Shown: one piece after another, positions 24,243 through 33,468 of the stretch | Layout: the number at the start of each line of letters is the position of its first letter | Position numbering within the stretch: the stretch's first letter is position 1 | Assembly: GCA_965228125.1 (NCBI GenBank) | Contig: OZ245791.1 | Span: forward strand, 62,001 to 126,000 | Reading direction: 5' to 3' | Length of the DNA stretch: 64,000 nucleotides | DNA from: GWF2-38-69 sp965228125 | Lineage (GTDB): Bacteria > Verrucomicrobiota > Lentisphaeria > Victivallales > GWF2-38-69 | Position numbers and translations under genes: made by a program | Notes under the pieces: generated by a model | The model's input: the letters and a program-made list of their open reading frames with translations, nothing else | What the model was told of the DNA's origin: nothing | Databases searched by the model: none

Positions 24243-25637
24243 ATGTCTGTCAAAAAGATTGGAATGATAGGATTGGTTATGATTAACCTCATAGCCATCG
24301 ATAGCTTAAGGAATATACCGCTAACAGCTCCGGCCGGGTTATTTATAATAGTCTTATATATTGCCGGCGTACTTCTATTCTTTATACCATGCGCAATAGC
24401 AGTTGGTGAATTAACGAGTAAGTGGCCTGTAATGGGCGGGCTTTCAATCTGGGTAGGTGAAGCTTTTGGCCCAAACGCCAGCTTCTTTGTCGTGTGGCTG
24501 CAGTGGATATACAACTTGACATGGTTCCCTTCCATTACAGCGTTTGCCGCTACTCATCTTGCCTATGCATGGGCTTTTACCGTTCACAAAGACTTTATGC
24601 CTTTGATGAACTCTCCGACATTCATAACAATTCTATGTATAGTATTGTTTTGGAGCGCCACTTTAATAAACTGTTTCGGTATGAAACCCGCAAGCATCCT
24701 AAGCGGAATCGGCACTGTAGCAGGAACACTGATACCAATGATACTGATACTGACCCTTGGCATATCATGGATTCTAATGGGCAATAAATTACACTTGCTT
24801 TCTTCTAATTTTAGTTATGACCATGGAAGTGTAATGGGGCTTTTCCTAGTAGTCCTCTTTAGTCTGATGGGGCTCGAAATAGCTTCAGCACACGCAGGGG
24901 CCGTAGTCAACCCTCAGAAAAACTATCCGAGAGCCTTGTGGCTTACAGTCATTCTGGTACCGCTGTCACTTGTTCTTTCCAATTTGGCAATAGGTTTGGT
25001 TATTCCTCCAAACCTTATAGACCCGAGAGCAGGATTGATCGACTCTTTTGCCATATTCTTTAAAGCTTTTAAAATGCCATGGATGTCAGAATTTATAGCT
25101 TTTTCTCTGTTCCTGGGGGCTTTCGGAGCTATCGGTACATGGTCTTTCGGGCTTTCCAGATACTTAAATAAAATATCCGAACGAGGCTATCTTCCAAAAA
25201 AATTTGCTGAAACAAACAAAAACAGCGTACCCAAAAACGCCCTGATGCTTCAAGCAATAATAGTAACTATTCTCAGTTTGCTGTATTTGTGGATGCCCAA
25301 TGTAGAAACTGCATACTGGTATTTGAGCTGTCTCACTGCCCAATTGGCTCTTATAGCTTACATAATATTTTTTATTGCCGCTATAAGGCTGAGAGTAAAA
25401 AATACTTGGGACAAGAAGAAGGAATATGTATTTGGCCCGACATGGCTCAGCGTATTTTTCTACTCTTTGGGAGGCATAGGTTCTCTGATAGGATTATGTG
25501 CAGGTTTCTTCCTGCCAGGAGATACTTCTATATCTCTCTTGAAGTTTAACATCATGTTGGGTTCAGGAATTATAACTATATGCATAATCCCGGTAATCGT
25601 AATGATAACAAAAAAGGCCAAGCTAAAAAACAACTAA
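24243..25637 (+). CDS. APC-superfamily amino acid transporter
   Basis: This 464-residue integral membrane protein has about 12 hydrophobic helices and the APC pattern, including an early helix break and the sequence PVMGGLSIWVGEAFGP near residues 62-77. It is closest by eye to glutamate/GABA antiporter and related amino-acid exchangers. Substrate cannot be determined. It is monocistronic. Confidence 0.88.
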   Translation: MSVKKIGMIGLVMINLIAIDSLRNIPLTAPAGLFIIVLYIAGVLLFFIPCAIAVGELTSKWPVMGGLSIWVGEAFGPNASFFVVWLQWIYNLTWFPSITAFAATHLAYAWAFTVHKDFMPLMNSPTFITILCIVLFWSATLINCFGMKPASILSGIGTVAGTLIPMILILTLGISWILMGNKLHLLSSNFSYDHGSVMGLFLVVLFSLMGLEIASAHAGAVVNPQKNYPRALWLTVILVPLSLVLSNLAIGLVIPPNLIDPRAGLIDSFAIFFKAFKMPWMSEFIAFSLFLGAFGAIGTWSFGLSRYLNKISERGYLPKKFAETNKNSVPKNALMLQAIIVTILSLLYLWMPNVETAYWYLSCLTAQLALIAYIIFFIAAIRLRVKNTWDKKKEYVFGPTWLSVFFYSLGGIGSLIGLCAGFFLPGDTSISLLKFNIMLGSGIITICIIPVIVMITKKAKLKNN

Positions 25638-25645
25638 AAGATTGG

Positions 25646-25756
25646 TTAGCACTTTGATTCAAAGTACATCAATAGCAACTCTTCACATTCATCAATGAGG
25701 CGTGAATATTCTTCTGAAGTAAATCGTTTGACAAATTCATTTCCTTTTCCACTCAT
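25646..25756 (-). CDS. 36-residue ORF after lpxK, function unknown
   Basis: This short ORF ends ECEELLLMYFESKC and has a weak ribosome site. Upstream in-frame sequence (SGFAGRLYIGM) looks coding before a stop, so it may be the end of a decayed longer gene rather than a real small protein. No family is recognised. Confidence 0.25.
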   Translation of the reverse strand: MSGKGNEFVKRFTSEEYSRLIDECEELLLMYFESKC

Positions 25757-25819
25757 TCCTATGTAGAGCCTGCCCGCAAAGCCTGATTTTGTGTACAGAC
25801 TCTAAGATAAGAAGACAGG

Positions 25820-26995
25820 TCAATTAAAGCATATTCTGGATATGCACTGTTCAAAGCTCTCATACCCGCTAATGATGTCTATTTCCACGCGTAGGAAATA
25901 GAATTCAATATCCCTTCTGCTAAGGAGAGGAATTCGGACTGCATCCTTTTCTGTTGTTACTACCATAGTAGCTTTTGCTTTTTTGGCTTCGACAAGAAAG
26001 TCAAGAATTTCCTGTTGAGTGTAGTTATGATGATCGGCAAAGCTTTTGCTGTGCATTATGTTTGCGCCGTAATCTGTAAGAAATTTCTCAAAACTCTCAG
26101 GGACAGCAATACCGCTAAGGGCTGCAATATTCTTCTTTTTAAGCTCAGTTAAATGCAAACGGTTCCCCCTTTCAAACACATTTTCCAAGTATTGGGGTTT
26201 ATGGCAGCATTCTATTATTTCCGCATTTCTATTTTGATGCTCCACAAACTTTTTAAGATGCCTTATTTGTCTACCGCCGTTTGATTTTGTTAGGAAGACA
26301 TAGTCAGCTCTCCTCAGGTTTTTGATCGGCTCCCTTAAAAGGCCCCGAGGAAGAACATGGTGGTTGTGGAAAGGAAGAGTGGAATCGACCAAGACGATAT
26401 TTACATGCGGCTTCAGATGAAGATATTGAAAACCATCATCTAGGATCAAAATATCAGACTCAAATTCACTAATGGCATATCGCCCGGATTTAACCCTATC
26501 CTTATCTACCAAAACCACGACATCCTTCAGATTCGATGCCAACATGTAAGGCTCGTCCCCGGCTGTTGCCGGATTCAGGAGTAGATTCTCTCCATCAGAA
26601 ACAATTCTAGGCGGTACTTTATTTTCCTTGGAAGAGCTATAGGCCAGAATCTTTTCCCAAAATGATCTATCACGGCTTTTATAGCCCCTGCTTAAGATGG
26701 CAACTTTTCTTCCCTTTTTGGCTAGTGTCTTTGCAAATACTTCCACAACAGGAGTTTTACCTGTACCACCGCAAGTCAGATTGCCAATACTTACGACAAG
26801 ACAACCCAAAGGAGAACGCCTTATAATTCCCTTATCATAGAGCCATAGCCTAAACTGCATGACATTCCTGTAAACTCTGGAGAAAGCAAAAAGCACCCCC
26901 CTCATAAACATCCCAAAATTGGAATAGTTCTTTTCGTTAATAACGTCGATCATGTACTTTTCGACGTGCTCTAAAAGATTACGGAATCTATACAT
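25820..26995 (-). CDS. lpxK: Tetraacyldisaccharide 4'-kinase
   Basis: This 391-residue inner-membrane kinase phosphorylates the 4' position of the lipid A disaccharide. The Walker A motif is GNLTCGGTGKTP and the partner segment DDGFQYLHL is present (LILDDGFQ), both characteristic of LpxK. An N-terminal hydrophobic helix region precedes the P-loop. It shows that the host makes lipid A. It lies 11 bases after the corrinoid gene. Confidence 0.95.
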   Translation of the reverse strand: MYRFRNLLEHVEKYMIDVINEKNYSNFGMFMRGVLFAFSRVYRNVMQFRLWLYDKGIIRRSPLGCLVVSIGNLTCGGTGKTPVVEVFAKTLAKKGRKVAILSRGYKSRDRSFWEKILAYSSSKENKVPPRIVSDGENLLLNPATAGDEPYMLASNLKDVVVLVDKDRVKSGRYAISEFESDILILDDGFQYLHLKPHVNIVLVDSTLPFHNHHVLPRGLLREPIKNLRRADYVFLTKSNGGRQIRHLKKFVEHQNRNAEIIECCHKPQYLENVFERGNRLHLTELKKKNIAALSGIAVPESFEKFLTDYGANIMHSKSFADHHNYTQQEILDFLVEAKKAKATMVVTTEKDAVRIPLLSRRDIEFYFLRVEIDIISGYESFEQCISRICFN

Positions 26996-27006
26996 TTAGA
27001 AATGTG

Positions 27007-27630
27007 TTACCCTGCTGCCATGAGTCTATCAACAAGCTTTACGGCGTCATATGCATCTGTACCATAACCATGCGCACAAATAGAGTCTGCGTATTCCTGA
27101 GTAACAGGGGCTCCGCCTACGACTACTTTGACTGAGGGGTTCGCTTTTTTGAAATGATCTACCACTTCTTTCATATATGGCATAGTGGTGGTCAACAATG
27201 CACTGCACAATAGCACCGTAGCGCCTTTTTCCGCAGCGGCAACATATTTTTCAAGAGGACAGTTTACACCAAGGTCTTCGACTTCATAACCTGCGCCTTT
27301 GAGCATAATAGAAACCAAATTTTTGCCTATGTCATGTAAATCACCCTTAACGGTTCCCACTGCTACTTTTCCTAATGATTTATGTCCTGCCTCAGTAAGA
27401 ACCGGAGCTAGAATATCCAGGCCTGTCTGCATGGCTCTGGCGGCAACAAGCATTTCAGGAACATAAACTTCATGCTTAGAGAATCTCTCTCCGATATTGC
27501 GTATTGCCGGAATCATAGAATCATTAAGAATAATATTAGGGGTGGTGCCAGCGCTTAATTCGGATGTTACAAGGATACTGACCTGATTTCTATCCCCTTT
27601 GCAAATAGCGTTGAAAAGTTGCTCATTCAT
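27007..27630 (-). CDS. Corrinoid protein of methyltransferase systems (MtbC/MtmC type)
   Basis: This 207-residue protein has an N-terminal helical cap and a C-terminal B12-binding Rossmann domain with DLHDIGKN, the DxHxxG cobalamin ligand motif, and later VVVGGAPV. It would shuttle methyl groups between a substrate-specific methyltransferase and a second acceptor protein. No partner methyltransferase is in this window. Its start overlaps the mfd stop by eight bases, with AAGGAGG in the end of mfd. Confidence 0.92.
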   Translation of the reverse strand: MNEQLFNAICKGDRNQVSILVTSELSAGTTPNIILNDSMIPAIRNIGERFSKHEVYVPEMLVAARAMQTGLDILAPVLTEAGHKSLGKVAVGTVKGDLHDIGKNLVSIMLKGAGYEVEDLGVNCPLEKYVAAAEKGATVLLCSALLTTTMPYMKEVVDHFKKANPSVKVVVGGAPVTQEYADSICAHGYGTDAYDAVKLVDRLMAAG

Positions 27631-30600
27631 CTGAACATACCTCCTTTGGATTAATCACGTTTTCTTTAGTATATCTCTTAATCTCGCCTAATTTCAACAG
27701 AGGATCAACAGTTTTCAGCTTCGGAATCTTCTTATTGTGAAGAAATATTTTAGAGTTTGCCCCCTCTATAAAAATATGGCCCTCTCTGGCAGAGAGGGAA
27801 TTGTAACCTGCAATCCCCACCATAATCCGAATAGACATGATATCCATAAACCTCTCCGCCTCAACAGGTAATTTTCCAAAACGATCAACTAATTCGAGCT
27901 TCAGTTCATCCAAATCCTCAAGCATCCATGCCTCGGAACTTCTTATGTAGAAATCAACTCTGAGCTTTTCGGACGGGATATAGTCCTGAGGGAAACAGGC
28001 GTTAATTTTACCTTTGGCCGGGGTAAGGCTGAAATCTATAAAATCAAAAAAGAGATCGACATAATAGACATTAAACGGCCTGTTATTTTTAAGTGAACTT
28101 ACTGACGACTTAAGCAATTGGCAGTAGAGATTAAAGCCGACTGCATTTATGTGGCCGCTTTGCTGAGCACCAAGAATATTTCCCGTGCCGCGAATTTCCA
28201 AGTCCTTCAACGCCAAACGGAAACCTGCGCCCAATTGGGTATATTTCTTAATAGCAGACAGCCTTTCTCTTGCAGTATTGGAGATAATAGCCGAGTTAGG
28301 TATAAGTAAATAAGCATAGGCCTGCCTGGTCCAGCGCCCTACTCTGCCACGCAGTTGATATAGTTCAGCCAAACCAAACATGTCCGAACGTTCTATTATA
28401 ATCGTATTGGCATTAGGGATATCCACGCCAGACTCAATAATAGTGGAACATAGAAGCACATTGATTTTTCCATCGATAAAATCAGCCATAACTGTTTCAA
28501 GTTCGTCTGATTCCATCTGCCCATGCCCAACGCCTATCTTTACTCCAGGAAGCAGTTTTCTCAGATAAGAAGCTCTCGAATCTATTGTTTTAACTCTGTT
28601 ATGAATGAAAAAAACTTGCCCGTTACGCTTTACTTCTTCAGTTATAGCCTTAACAATCAAGTCGTCATCAAATTTACACAAAACAGTTTGAATCGGCAAC
28701 CTGTTCACCGGCGCTGTTTCTATAGTGCTTAAATCCCTTATACCGGAAAGCGCCAAGTACAAAGTCCTTGGAATTGGAGTAGCCGTCATCGTCAGAATAT
28801 CGACAGTTGCCCGCATACGCTTTAGTCTTTCCTTATGCTGAACCCCGAATTTCTGCTCCTCGTCAATGATCAATAATCCAAGGTTCGAAAAAGCTACATC
28901 GTTCTGAACTAAACGATGAGTTCCTATAACTATATCCACTTTCCCTTCCGAAAGAGCTTTCAGTGTTTTTTTCTGTTCGGCAGTGCTTTTAAATCTGCTC
29001 AATACTTCGATAATTATGGGATGTTCAGAAAATCTTTCAGTAAAAGTATAGTAATGCTGCTGCGCTAAAATAGTAGTCGGGGCAAGTACTGCTACCTGTT
29101 TGCCAGCCATGACAGCTCTGAATGCCGCCCGCATGGCTACTTCGGTTTTGCCGAATCCTACATCTCCGCAAATCAGCCTGTCCATGGGACGGGATGCCAT
29201 CAGGTCTTTTTTTACTTCTGAAATAGCTTTCATCTGATCAGGTGTCTCAAAAAAAGGAAATGAATGCTCAAAGTCGCTCATTTCCTCTGTATCTTCGGGA
29301 AAACTGAACCCTTCGCCGGACAACCGCACAGCTTGAATCCTTAATAACTCGGCAGCAAGGCTTTTAGCCGAAGCCAAAGCTGCTTCTTTCACAGAAGACC
29401 ATCTTCCTGAACCAATCCTGCTTAAAACAGGAAGTTCTTTTTTTGTCCCAACATAACGGGTCAAAAGGTAAGCTTGCCAGATCGGAACAAAAAGCCTTAT
29501 ACCATCTTCATATTCCACTTCTATAACCTCTTTTGATACACCGGAAGATTCAATCTCTGTTATCCCGTGATAAATGCCTATCCCATGTAAAAGGTGAACT
29601 ACATAATCGCCAACTTCCAATTCAGGCGCGCTAGTTTTATCTTTGGAATCGAAGGTTTTTCTTATAGTTTTCTTGTAATAATAATTTTTTTTATGAGGCA
29701 GATAATAAATTTCTTTTTCTGTGAGAAAAACGCTCTTGGGATAAGAGGAGAGTATAAAACCATTGTGAAGAGGTTTTTCTTCAAAACGGATATTCTTTAG
29801 TGGAATCCTATTTTTTTCAAGCCATTCAGAAACAAGCCGCCGCCCTGATGATGTCTCAACAAAAATCAGTATTTTGTATTTATCCCCGATCCACGAGAGA
29901 ATCTGGTTTTTCCTCATTTGCGAATAGAGTTCTTTGCCTATTTCTCCAAAGTGTCCAGAAGTATCTCCTTCAAATACATCCTGAATAGGTAAAAATAACT
30001 CTGTTTTTTCTATAGGGCAGACACCGATTTCGCTATCAAACGGCCTATAGATTTCAAATAGTTTATCCTTATTCCGTGCCTTATCTGCGAAATCTTGAAA
30101 AATAAATTTTCCATCTTCAGTAGAAACCTCATTTAAAACTTGCAGGCAATCATGAGGATATACCATTATCACTAAAGGACACTGAGAGAAATAATCGGCA
30201 ATTATTCCCTGCTGACCGGCTTCTTCTTCGGAATATCTAGGGGCTAGCAAGTAAATATCTTTCTTTGAAAAAGTTTTCTGGGTATTGGGCAAAAACAACC
30301 TGATGCTTTCAATCTCATCGCCAAAAAAATCTATTCTTGCAGGATATTCTTCAATCGGCGAAAAAACATCAATCAGCCCGCCCCTGACTGCAAATTCACA
30401 GGGATCACTTATCTGGCATTCGTTATCATAGTCATATTCAGTAAGGAGCTGTGTAAATTTGTCAAAATTTATCTTATCTCCGACTCTGAGTTCAAAGCAT
30501 TGCGATTCAAAGTGAACGGGGAGAGGAAGTTTTCTAACAAAAGACTCTACTGAACTAACAATTGTCGTTTTACCTTTCAAAACCTCCATTAGCATTTTTG

Positions 30601-30883
30601 ACATTCTGGTCTCAGCAGGGTTTATTTTTTTGCCATACCCTGCCATTTCATCGTATAGTTCAATGTCAAACGGTTTCTCCGCAATATATGAAAGTTCTTC
30701 AATCGCATCGTTTAATTCTTGGGCAGTATATGCGTCAGGGGCTATTATCAAAGCTTGTTCTTTCCGTGAATTGAGTAAACAAAACGAAGTAATACCCAAG
30801 ACTTTGTGATCACACATCAAACTTCTTGAAGGGATTCCTACCGAATCAATCAGAGTTTTTGCAGAAAGACTTTTAGAAGACAT
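27623..30883 (-). CDS. mfd: Transcription-repair coupling factor
   Basis: This 1086-residue motor releases stalled RNA polymerase and recruits excision repair. The N-terminal UvrB-homology part is followed by the CarD-like polymerase-interaction domain (DYVVHLLHGIGIYHGI), the translocase Walker A GDVGFGKTEVA, the DEEQ box LLIIDEEQKFG, and a C-terminal TRCF domain. Length is normal for Mfd. The frame is intact. It is followed by the corrinoid and lpxK genes in the same direction. Confidence 0.96.
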   Translation of the reverse strand: MSSKSLSAKTLIDSVGIPSRSLMCDHKVLGITSFCLLNSRKEQALIIAPDAYTAQELNDAIEELSYIAEKPFDIELYDEMAGYGKKINPAETRMSKMLMEVLKGKTTIVSSVESFVRKLPLPVHFESQCFELRVGDKINFDKFTQLLTEYDYDNECQISDPCEFAVRGGLIDVFSPIEEYPARIDFFGDEIESIRLFLPNTQKTFSKKDIYLLAPRYSEEEAGQQGIIADYFSQCPLVIMVYPHDCLQVLNEVSTEDGKFIFQDFADKARNKDKLFEIYRPFDSEIGVCPIEKTELFLPIQDVFEGDTSGHFGEIGKELYSQMRKNQILSWIGDKYKILIFVETSSGRRLVSEWLEKNRIPLKNIRFEEKPLHNGFILSSYPKSVFLTEKEIYYLPHKKNYYYKKTIRKTFDSKDKTSAPELEVGDYVVHLLHGIGIYHGITEIESSGVSKEVIEVEYEDGIRLFVPIWQAYLLTRYVGTKKELPVLSRIGSGRWSSVKEAALASAKSLAAELLRIQAVRLSGEGFSFPEDTEEMSDFEHSFPFFETPDQMKAISEVKKDLMASRPMDRLICGDVGFGKTEVAMRAAFRAVMAGKQVAVLAPTTILAQQHYYTFTERFSEHPIIIEVLSRFKSTAEQKKTLKALSEGKVDIVIGTHRLVQNDVAFSNLGLLIIDEEQKFGVQHKERLKRMRATVDILTMTATPIPRTLYLALSGIRDLSTIETAPVNRLPIQTVLCKFDDDLIVKAITEEVKRNGQVFFIHNRVKTIDSRASYLRKLLPGVKIGVGHGQMESDELETVMADFIDGKINVLLCSTIIESGVDIPNANTIIIERSDMFGLAELYQLRGRVGRWTRQAYAYLLIPNSAIISNTARERLSAIKKYTQLGAGFRLALKDLEIRGTGNILGAQQSGHINAVGFNLYCQLLKSSVSSLKNNRPFNVYYVDLFFDFIDFSLTPAKGKINACFPQDYIPSEKLRVDFYIRSSEAWMLEDLDELKLELVDRFGKLPVEAERFMDIMSIRIMVGIAGYNSLSAREGHIFIEGANSKIFLHNKKIPKLKTVDPLLKLGEIKRYTKENVINPKEVCSDE

Positions 30884-31121
30884 TAATTAATGATTTAACT
30901 TGATTATGAAACAAAGATAAATATATTCCAAGCTTTTGTTTAAAATTTAATAGACAACATTGAAAACTATAATATAATCGTTAACTACGATAAATTAAAT
31001 TTAGAACTAACTATTCTTTGATCTATAAGAGTTTTTAGTTCTTTTTTTATCATTGAACCCCAAAAGTGGATCTAAATTTGAAAGCTCTATAGCTTTATGA
31101 CAGTAAAAAGTTGAGTTTATT

Positions 31122-32300
31122 ATGCCATCTAAGTTAAAAAAAACAGTTAAGAAGAAAACTCCTTTGCAGAGCAGAACTACTAAGAAGATTAAGCCAGACA
31201 AGGAAGAAGCTGTCACCAGTAAAAGCGTCACTAAGGTCAAAGCCGCAGCTAAATCTCTTGCCAAACTTGCTATAAAAGCTATACCGAAACTTCCTCTTAA
31301 AGTTTCAATAGACGATACAGAAGTATCTGCTGTGCCTAAAAAAAGGGGGCGTAAACCAAAGAGTGAAACACTTCCCGACAAAAATGAAGCTTCTGTTAAA
31401 TTGCGCACAAGGAAAGCAAGGGAGAAACTTGCGGCTTCAAGAGATTCAGGCTCGCAACTGCTTGGAAAAAACGACACCATGAAAGTTTACATGCAAGATA
31501 TCGGAAAAATTTCCCTTGTTACTAAAGATGAAGAGGTCGAACTTGCAGCAGACATTCATGGAGAAGATCCTCATGCCAGCGAAAGAGCCAGGGCTATCTT
31601 AATCAAGGCCAATTTGAGACTGGTAGTAAAAATAGCCCATGACTTCAAAGGGCTAGGCCTTCCGCTTTTAGACCTTATATCAGAGGGAAATATCGGCTTA
31701 ATGAGAGCTGTTGAAAAATTCGATCCGCAAAAAGGCGCCAAGTTCAGCTCATACGCAGCATGGTGGATTAAACAATCCATGAGAAGAGCTTTGGCCAACC
31801 AGAGCAGAACCATAAGAATTCCTGTACAGTCTGCTGGCAAGATAAATAAAATCAAGTCCATGAGACTAAAACTCACCGAGGAACTCGGGAGAGAACCCAC
31901 GGACGCTGAAATAGCAGAAAGATTGGAATTTAGCAGAAGAACTGTTTCCGGTTTGAGACTCGCTGATCTAAGGACTTTTTCGTTGCACGACCCTATTCAA
32001 CAAGGCGAGGACGGGGAGTTTCAAGACATTATCCCTGACAGTGCCACTCAAACTCCTGAAAGAATACTCGGAGACATGGAGTCTGTTGACAGGCTAAAGG
32101 ATCTGGTAAAAGAACTGGATGAAAGGGAAAAGAAAATCTTAAGAATGAGGTTTGGGCTAGATGGGGAAAAGCCTCGCACATTAGAAGAAGTAAGCCAGGA
32201 AATAGGCAGAACAAGAGAAAGAGTAAGGCAGATTCAGAATCAGGCTCTTTCAAAACTTAAAAGCATGCTTTTTGATGAAGCAGGGTTCTCAGGAGAATAA
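31122..32300 (+). CDS. rpoD: Primary sigma factor, RpoD/SigA type
   Basis: This 392-residue factor contains regions 1.2 to 4.2. Region 2 has NLRLVVKIAHDFKGLGLPLLDLISEGNIGL and AAWWIKQ, which bind the -10 element; region 4 has the helix-turn-helix TLEEVSQEIGRTRERVRQIQNQ. The first 115 or so residues are very rich in Lys and contain KKRGRKPKS, an AT-hook-like segment, in place of the acidic region 1.1 of enterobacterial RpoD. It is followed by rpsU. It is most likely the housekeeping sigma factor. Confidence 0.94.
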   Translation: MPSKLKKTVKKKTPLQSRTTKKIKPDKEEAVTSKSVTKVKAAAKSLAKLAIKAIPKLPLKVSIDDTEVSAVPKKRGRKPKSETLPDKNEASVKLRTRKAREKLAASRDSGSQLLGKNDTMKVYMQDIGKISLVTKDEEVELAADIHGEDPHASERARAILIKANLRLVVKIAHDFKGLGLPLLDLISEGNIGLMRAVEKFDPQKGAKFSSYAAWWIKQSMRRALANQSRTIRIPVQSAGKINKIKSMRLKLTEELGREPTDAEIAERLEFSRRTVSGLRLADLRTFSLHDPIQQGEDGEFQDIIPDSATQTPERILGDMESVDRLKDLVKELDEREKKILRMRFGLDGEKPRTLEEVSQEIGRTRERVRQIQNQALSKLKSMLFDEAGFSGE

Positions 32301-32412
32301 CAAAATATTTTCAATTTTCAATTTGTTGTTTGTTATTTTTCATTTTGAAACTCTTTTATTATATATCGTTTAATTTACATAAGAAATAAACCAACGGAGT
32401 TGAAATCAAAAC

Positions 32413-32580
32413 ATGTCAGAAGTGAAATTAAAAAAAGGCGAACCAGTAGATAGAGCGTTAAGAAGACTTAAAAAAAAGCTCGACCGAGAAGGAACGCTAA
32501 AAGATATTCGCAACAGAAGGCATTTTGAAAAGCCAAGCGAAGAAAGAAGAAGATTGGCCAAGTCTCCAAAGCGCAGATAA
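32413..32580 (+). CDS. rpsU: Small-subunit ribosomal protein S21
   Basis: This gene encodes 55 residues and is shorter than many ORF thresholds. The product starts MSEVKLKKGEPVDRALRRLK and continues with RNRRHFEKPSEERRR, matching the S21 pattern of a basic helical protein with VD.ALRR and a K.S..RRR C-terminus. It lies after rpoD, separated by about 110 bases, and ends shortly before a strong terminator. Confidence 0.95.
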   Translation: MSEVKLKKGEPVDRALRRLKKKLDREGTLKDIRNRRHFEKPSEERRRLAKSPKRR

Positions 32581-32605
32581 AACTGCCAGAGATTCAGTAT
32601 AGTTT

Positions 32606-32634
32606 AAAAGACCGAAAGTTTTCGGTCTTTTTTA
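32606..32634 (+). terminator. Rho-independent terminator after rpsU
   Basis: AAAGACCGAAA and TTTCGGTCTTT form an 11-bp stem followed by T residues. It ends the plus-strand rpoD/rpsU transcript and, being symmetric, may also serve the opposing nif3 transcript. Confidence 0.85.
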
Positions 32635-32635
32635 T

Positions 32636-33454
32636 TTATAGCCCCGTAGGAATATCGACAAACTCAACCTCAATTCCTTCAAACTGGTCTCGTACCAACT
32701 GCATCATTCTCAACACTCCAGGTGTTTCTGTAAGATAATGCCCAGGTGATATAACAGACAGCCCAGCTTCTTTGGCAAAGAAAAACGAAGAGTGGTTGAA
32801 CTCTCCTGTAATCAGACAATCAAGCCCTTCAGAAATAGCGCTTAGAACACCATCATGACCGCCACCACCCGAAACAATTCCTACTCTATCGAGTTTTTTC
32901 CCTGAAGAATTATCTGCCCCAGCCGAACTAAGAGTATCTAATTTGCACAAACATGGCTTCGAATTTTTATTTACATACCCGTTAAGTTCATTATGGATTC
33001 TTGTACTGAGATCTTCAAAGCACAGTCCTTCATTTAAACGCCCCATGTAGCCTATATCTACACCATCGTACTCAAAAAACGGTCGCACATTCTGTAAATT
33101 TATCATTTTTGCCATTATCGCATTGTGCCCATACTCGGGATGTTTGTCCAATGGGAGATGCACAGCATAGAGAGAAATTCCGTGTTCCATTAGAGGTTTT
33201 ATTCTAGTGTAGTTATTACCTGTTATATATTTAAGGCTGCTGCCCCAGCTTTGTCCATGGTGGACAAATATGAATTGAGCCTTATGTTCTATAGCATGAT
33301 TGACTATTTCCAATGAAAAGTCAACTCCAAAGACGGCTTTGCTCACATCTATACAGCCTTGAATTTGAAGGCCGTTGTTGGATGCGTCATGAGCAACGGA
33401 TTTCAAGTCTAAAGTTTCATTAAGGAAATTTGTTAAATTCTTCAATTTTATCAT
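32636..33454 (-). CDS. Nif3-like dinuclear metal-centre protein
   Basis: This 272-residue protein belongs to the NIF3/DUF34 family, a metal-binding hexamer of uncertain biochemical role. Metal ligands appear in FVHHGQSWG (about residues 63-71) and in LITGEFNHSSFF near the C-terminus. It is last in a minus-strand gene run after holB. The family is sometimes named GTP cyclohydrolase I type 2, but that activity is not implied. Confidence 0.9.
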   Translation of the reverse strand: MIKLKNLTNFLNETLDLKSVAHDASNNGLQIQGCIDVSKAVFGVDFSLEIVNHAIEHKAQFIFVHHGQSWGSSLKYITGNNYTRIKPLMEHGISLYAVHLPLDKHPEYGHNAIMAKMINLQNVRPFFEYDGVDIGYMGRLNEGLCFEDLSTRIHNELNGYVNKNSKPCLCKLDTLSSAGADNSSGKKLDRVGIVSGGGGHDGVLSAISEGLDCLITGEFNHSSFFFAKEAGLSVISPGHYLTETPGVLRMMQLVRDQFEGIEVEFVDIPTGL

Positions 33455-33468
33455 AAAGAAACCTCTGT

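Noticed and set aside
24230..24535. Minus-strand 101-codon ORF in the APC transporter
   Set aside because: Antisense shadow of a complete membrane transporter frame.
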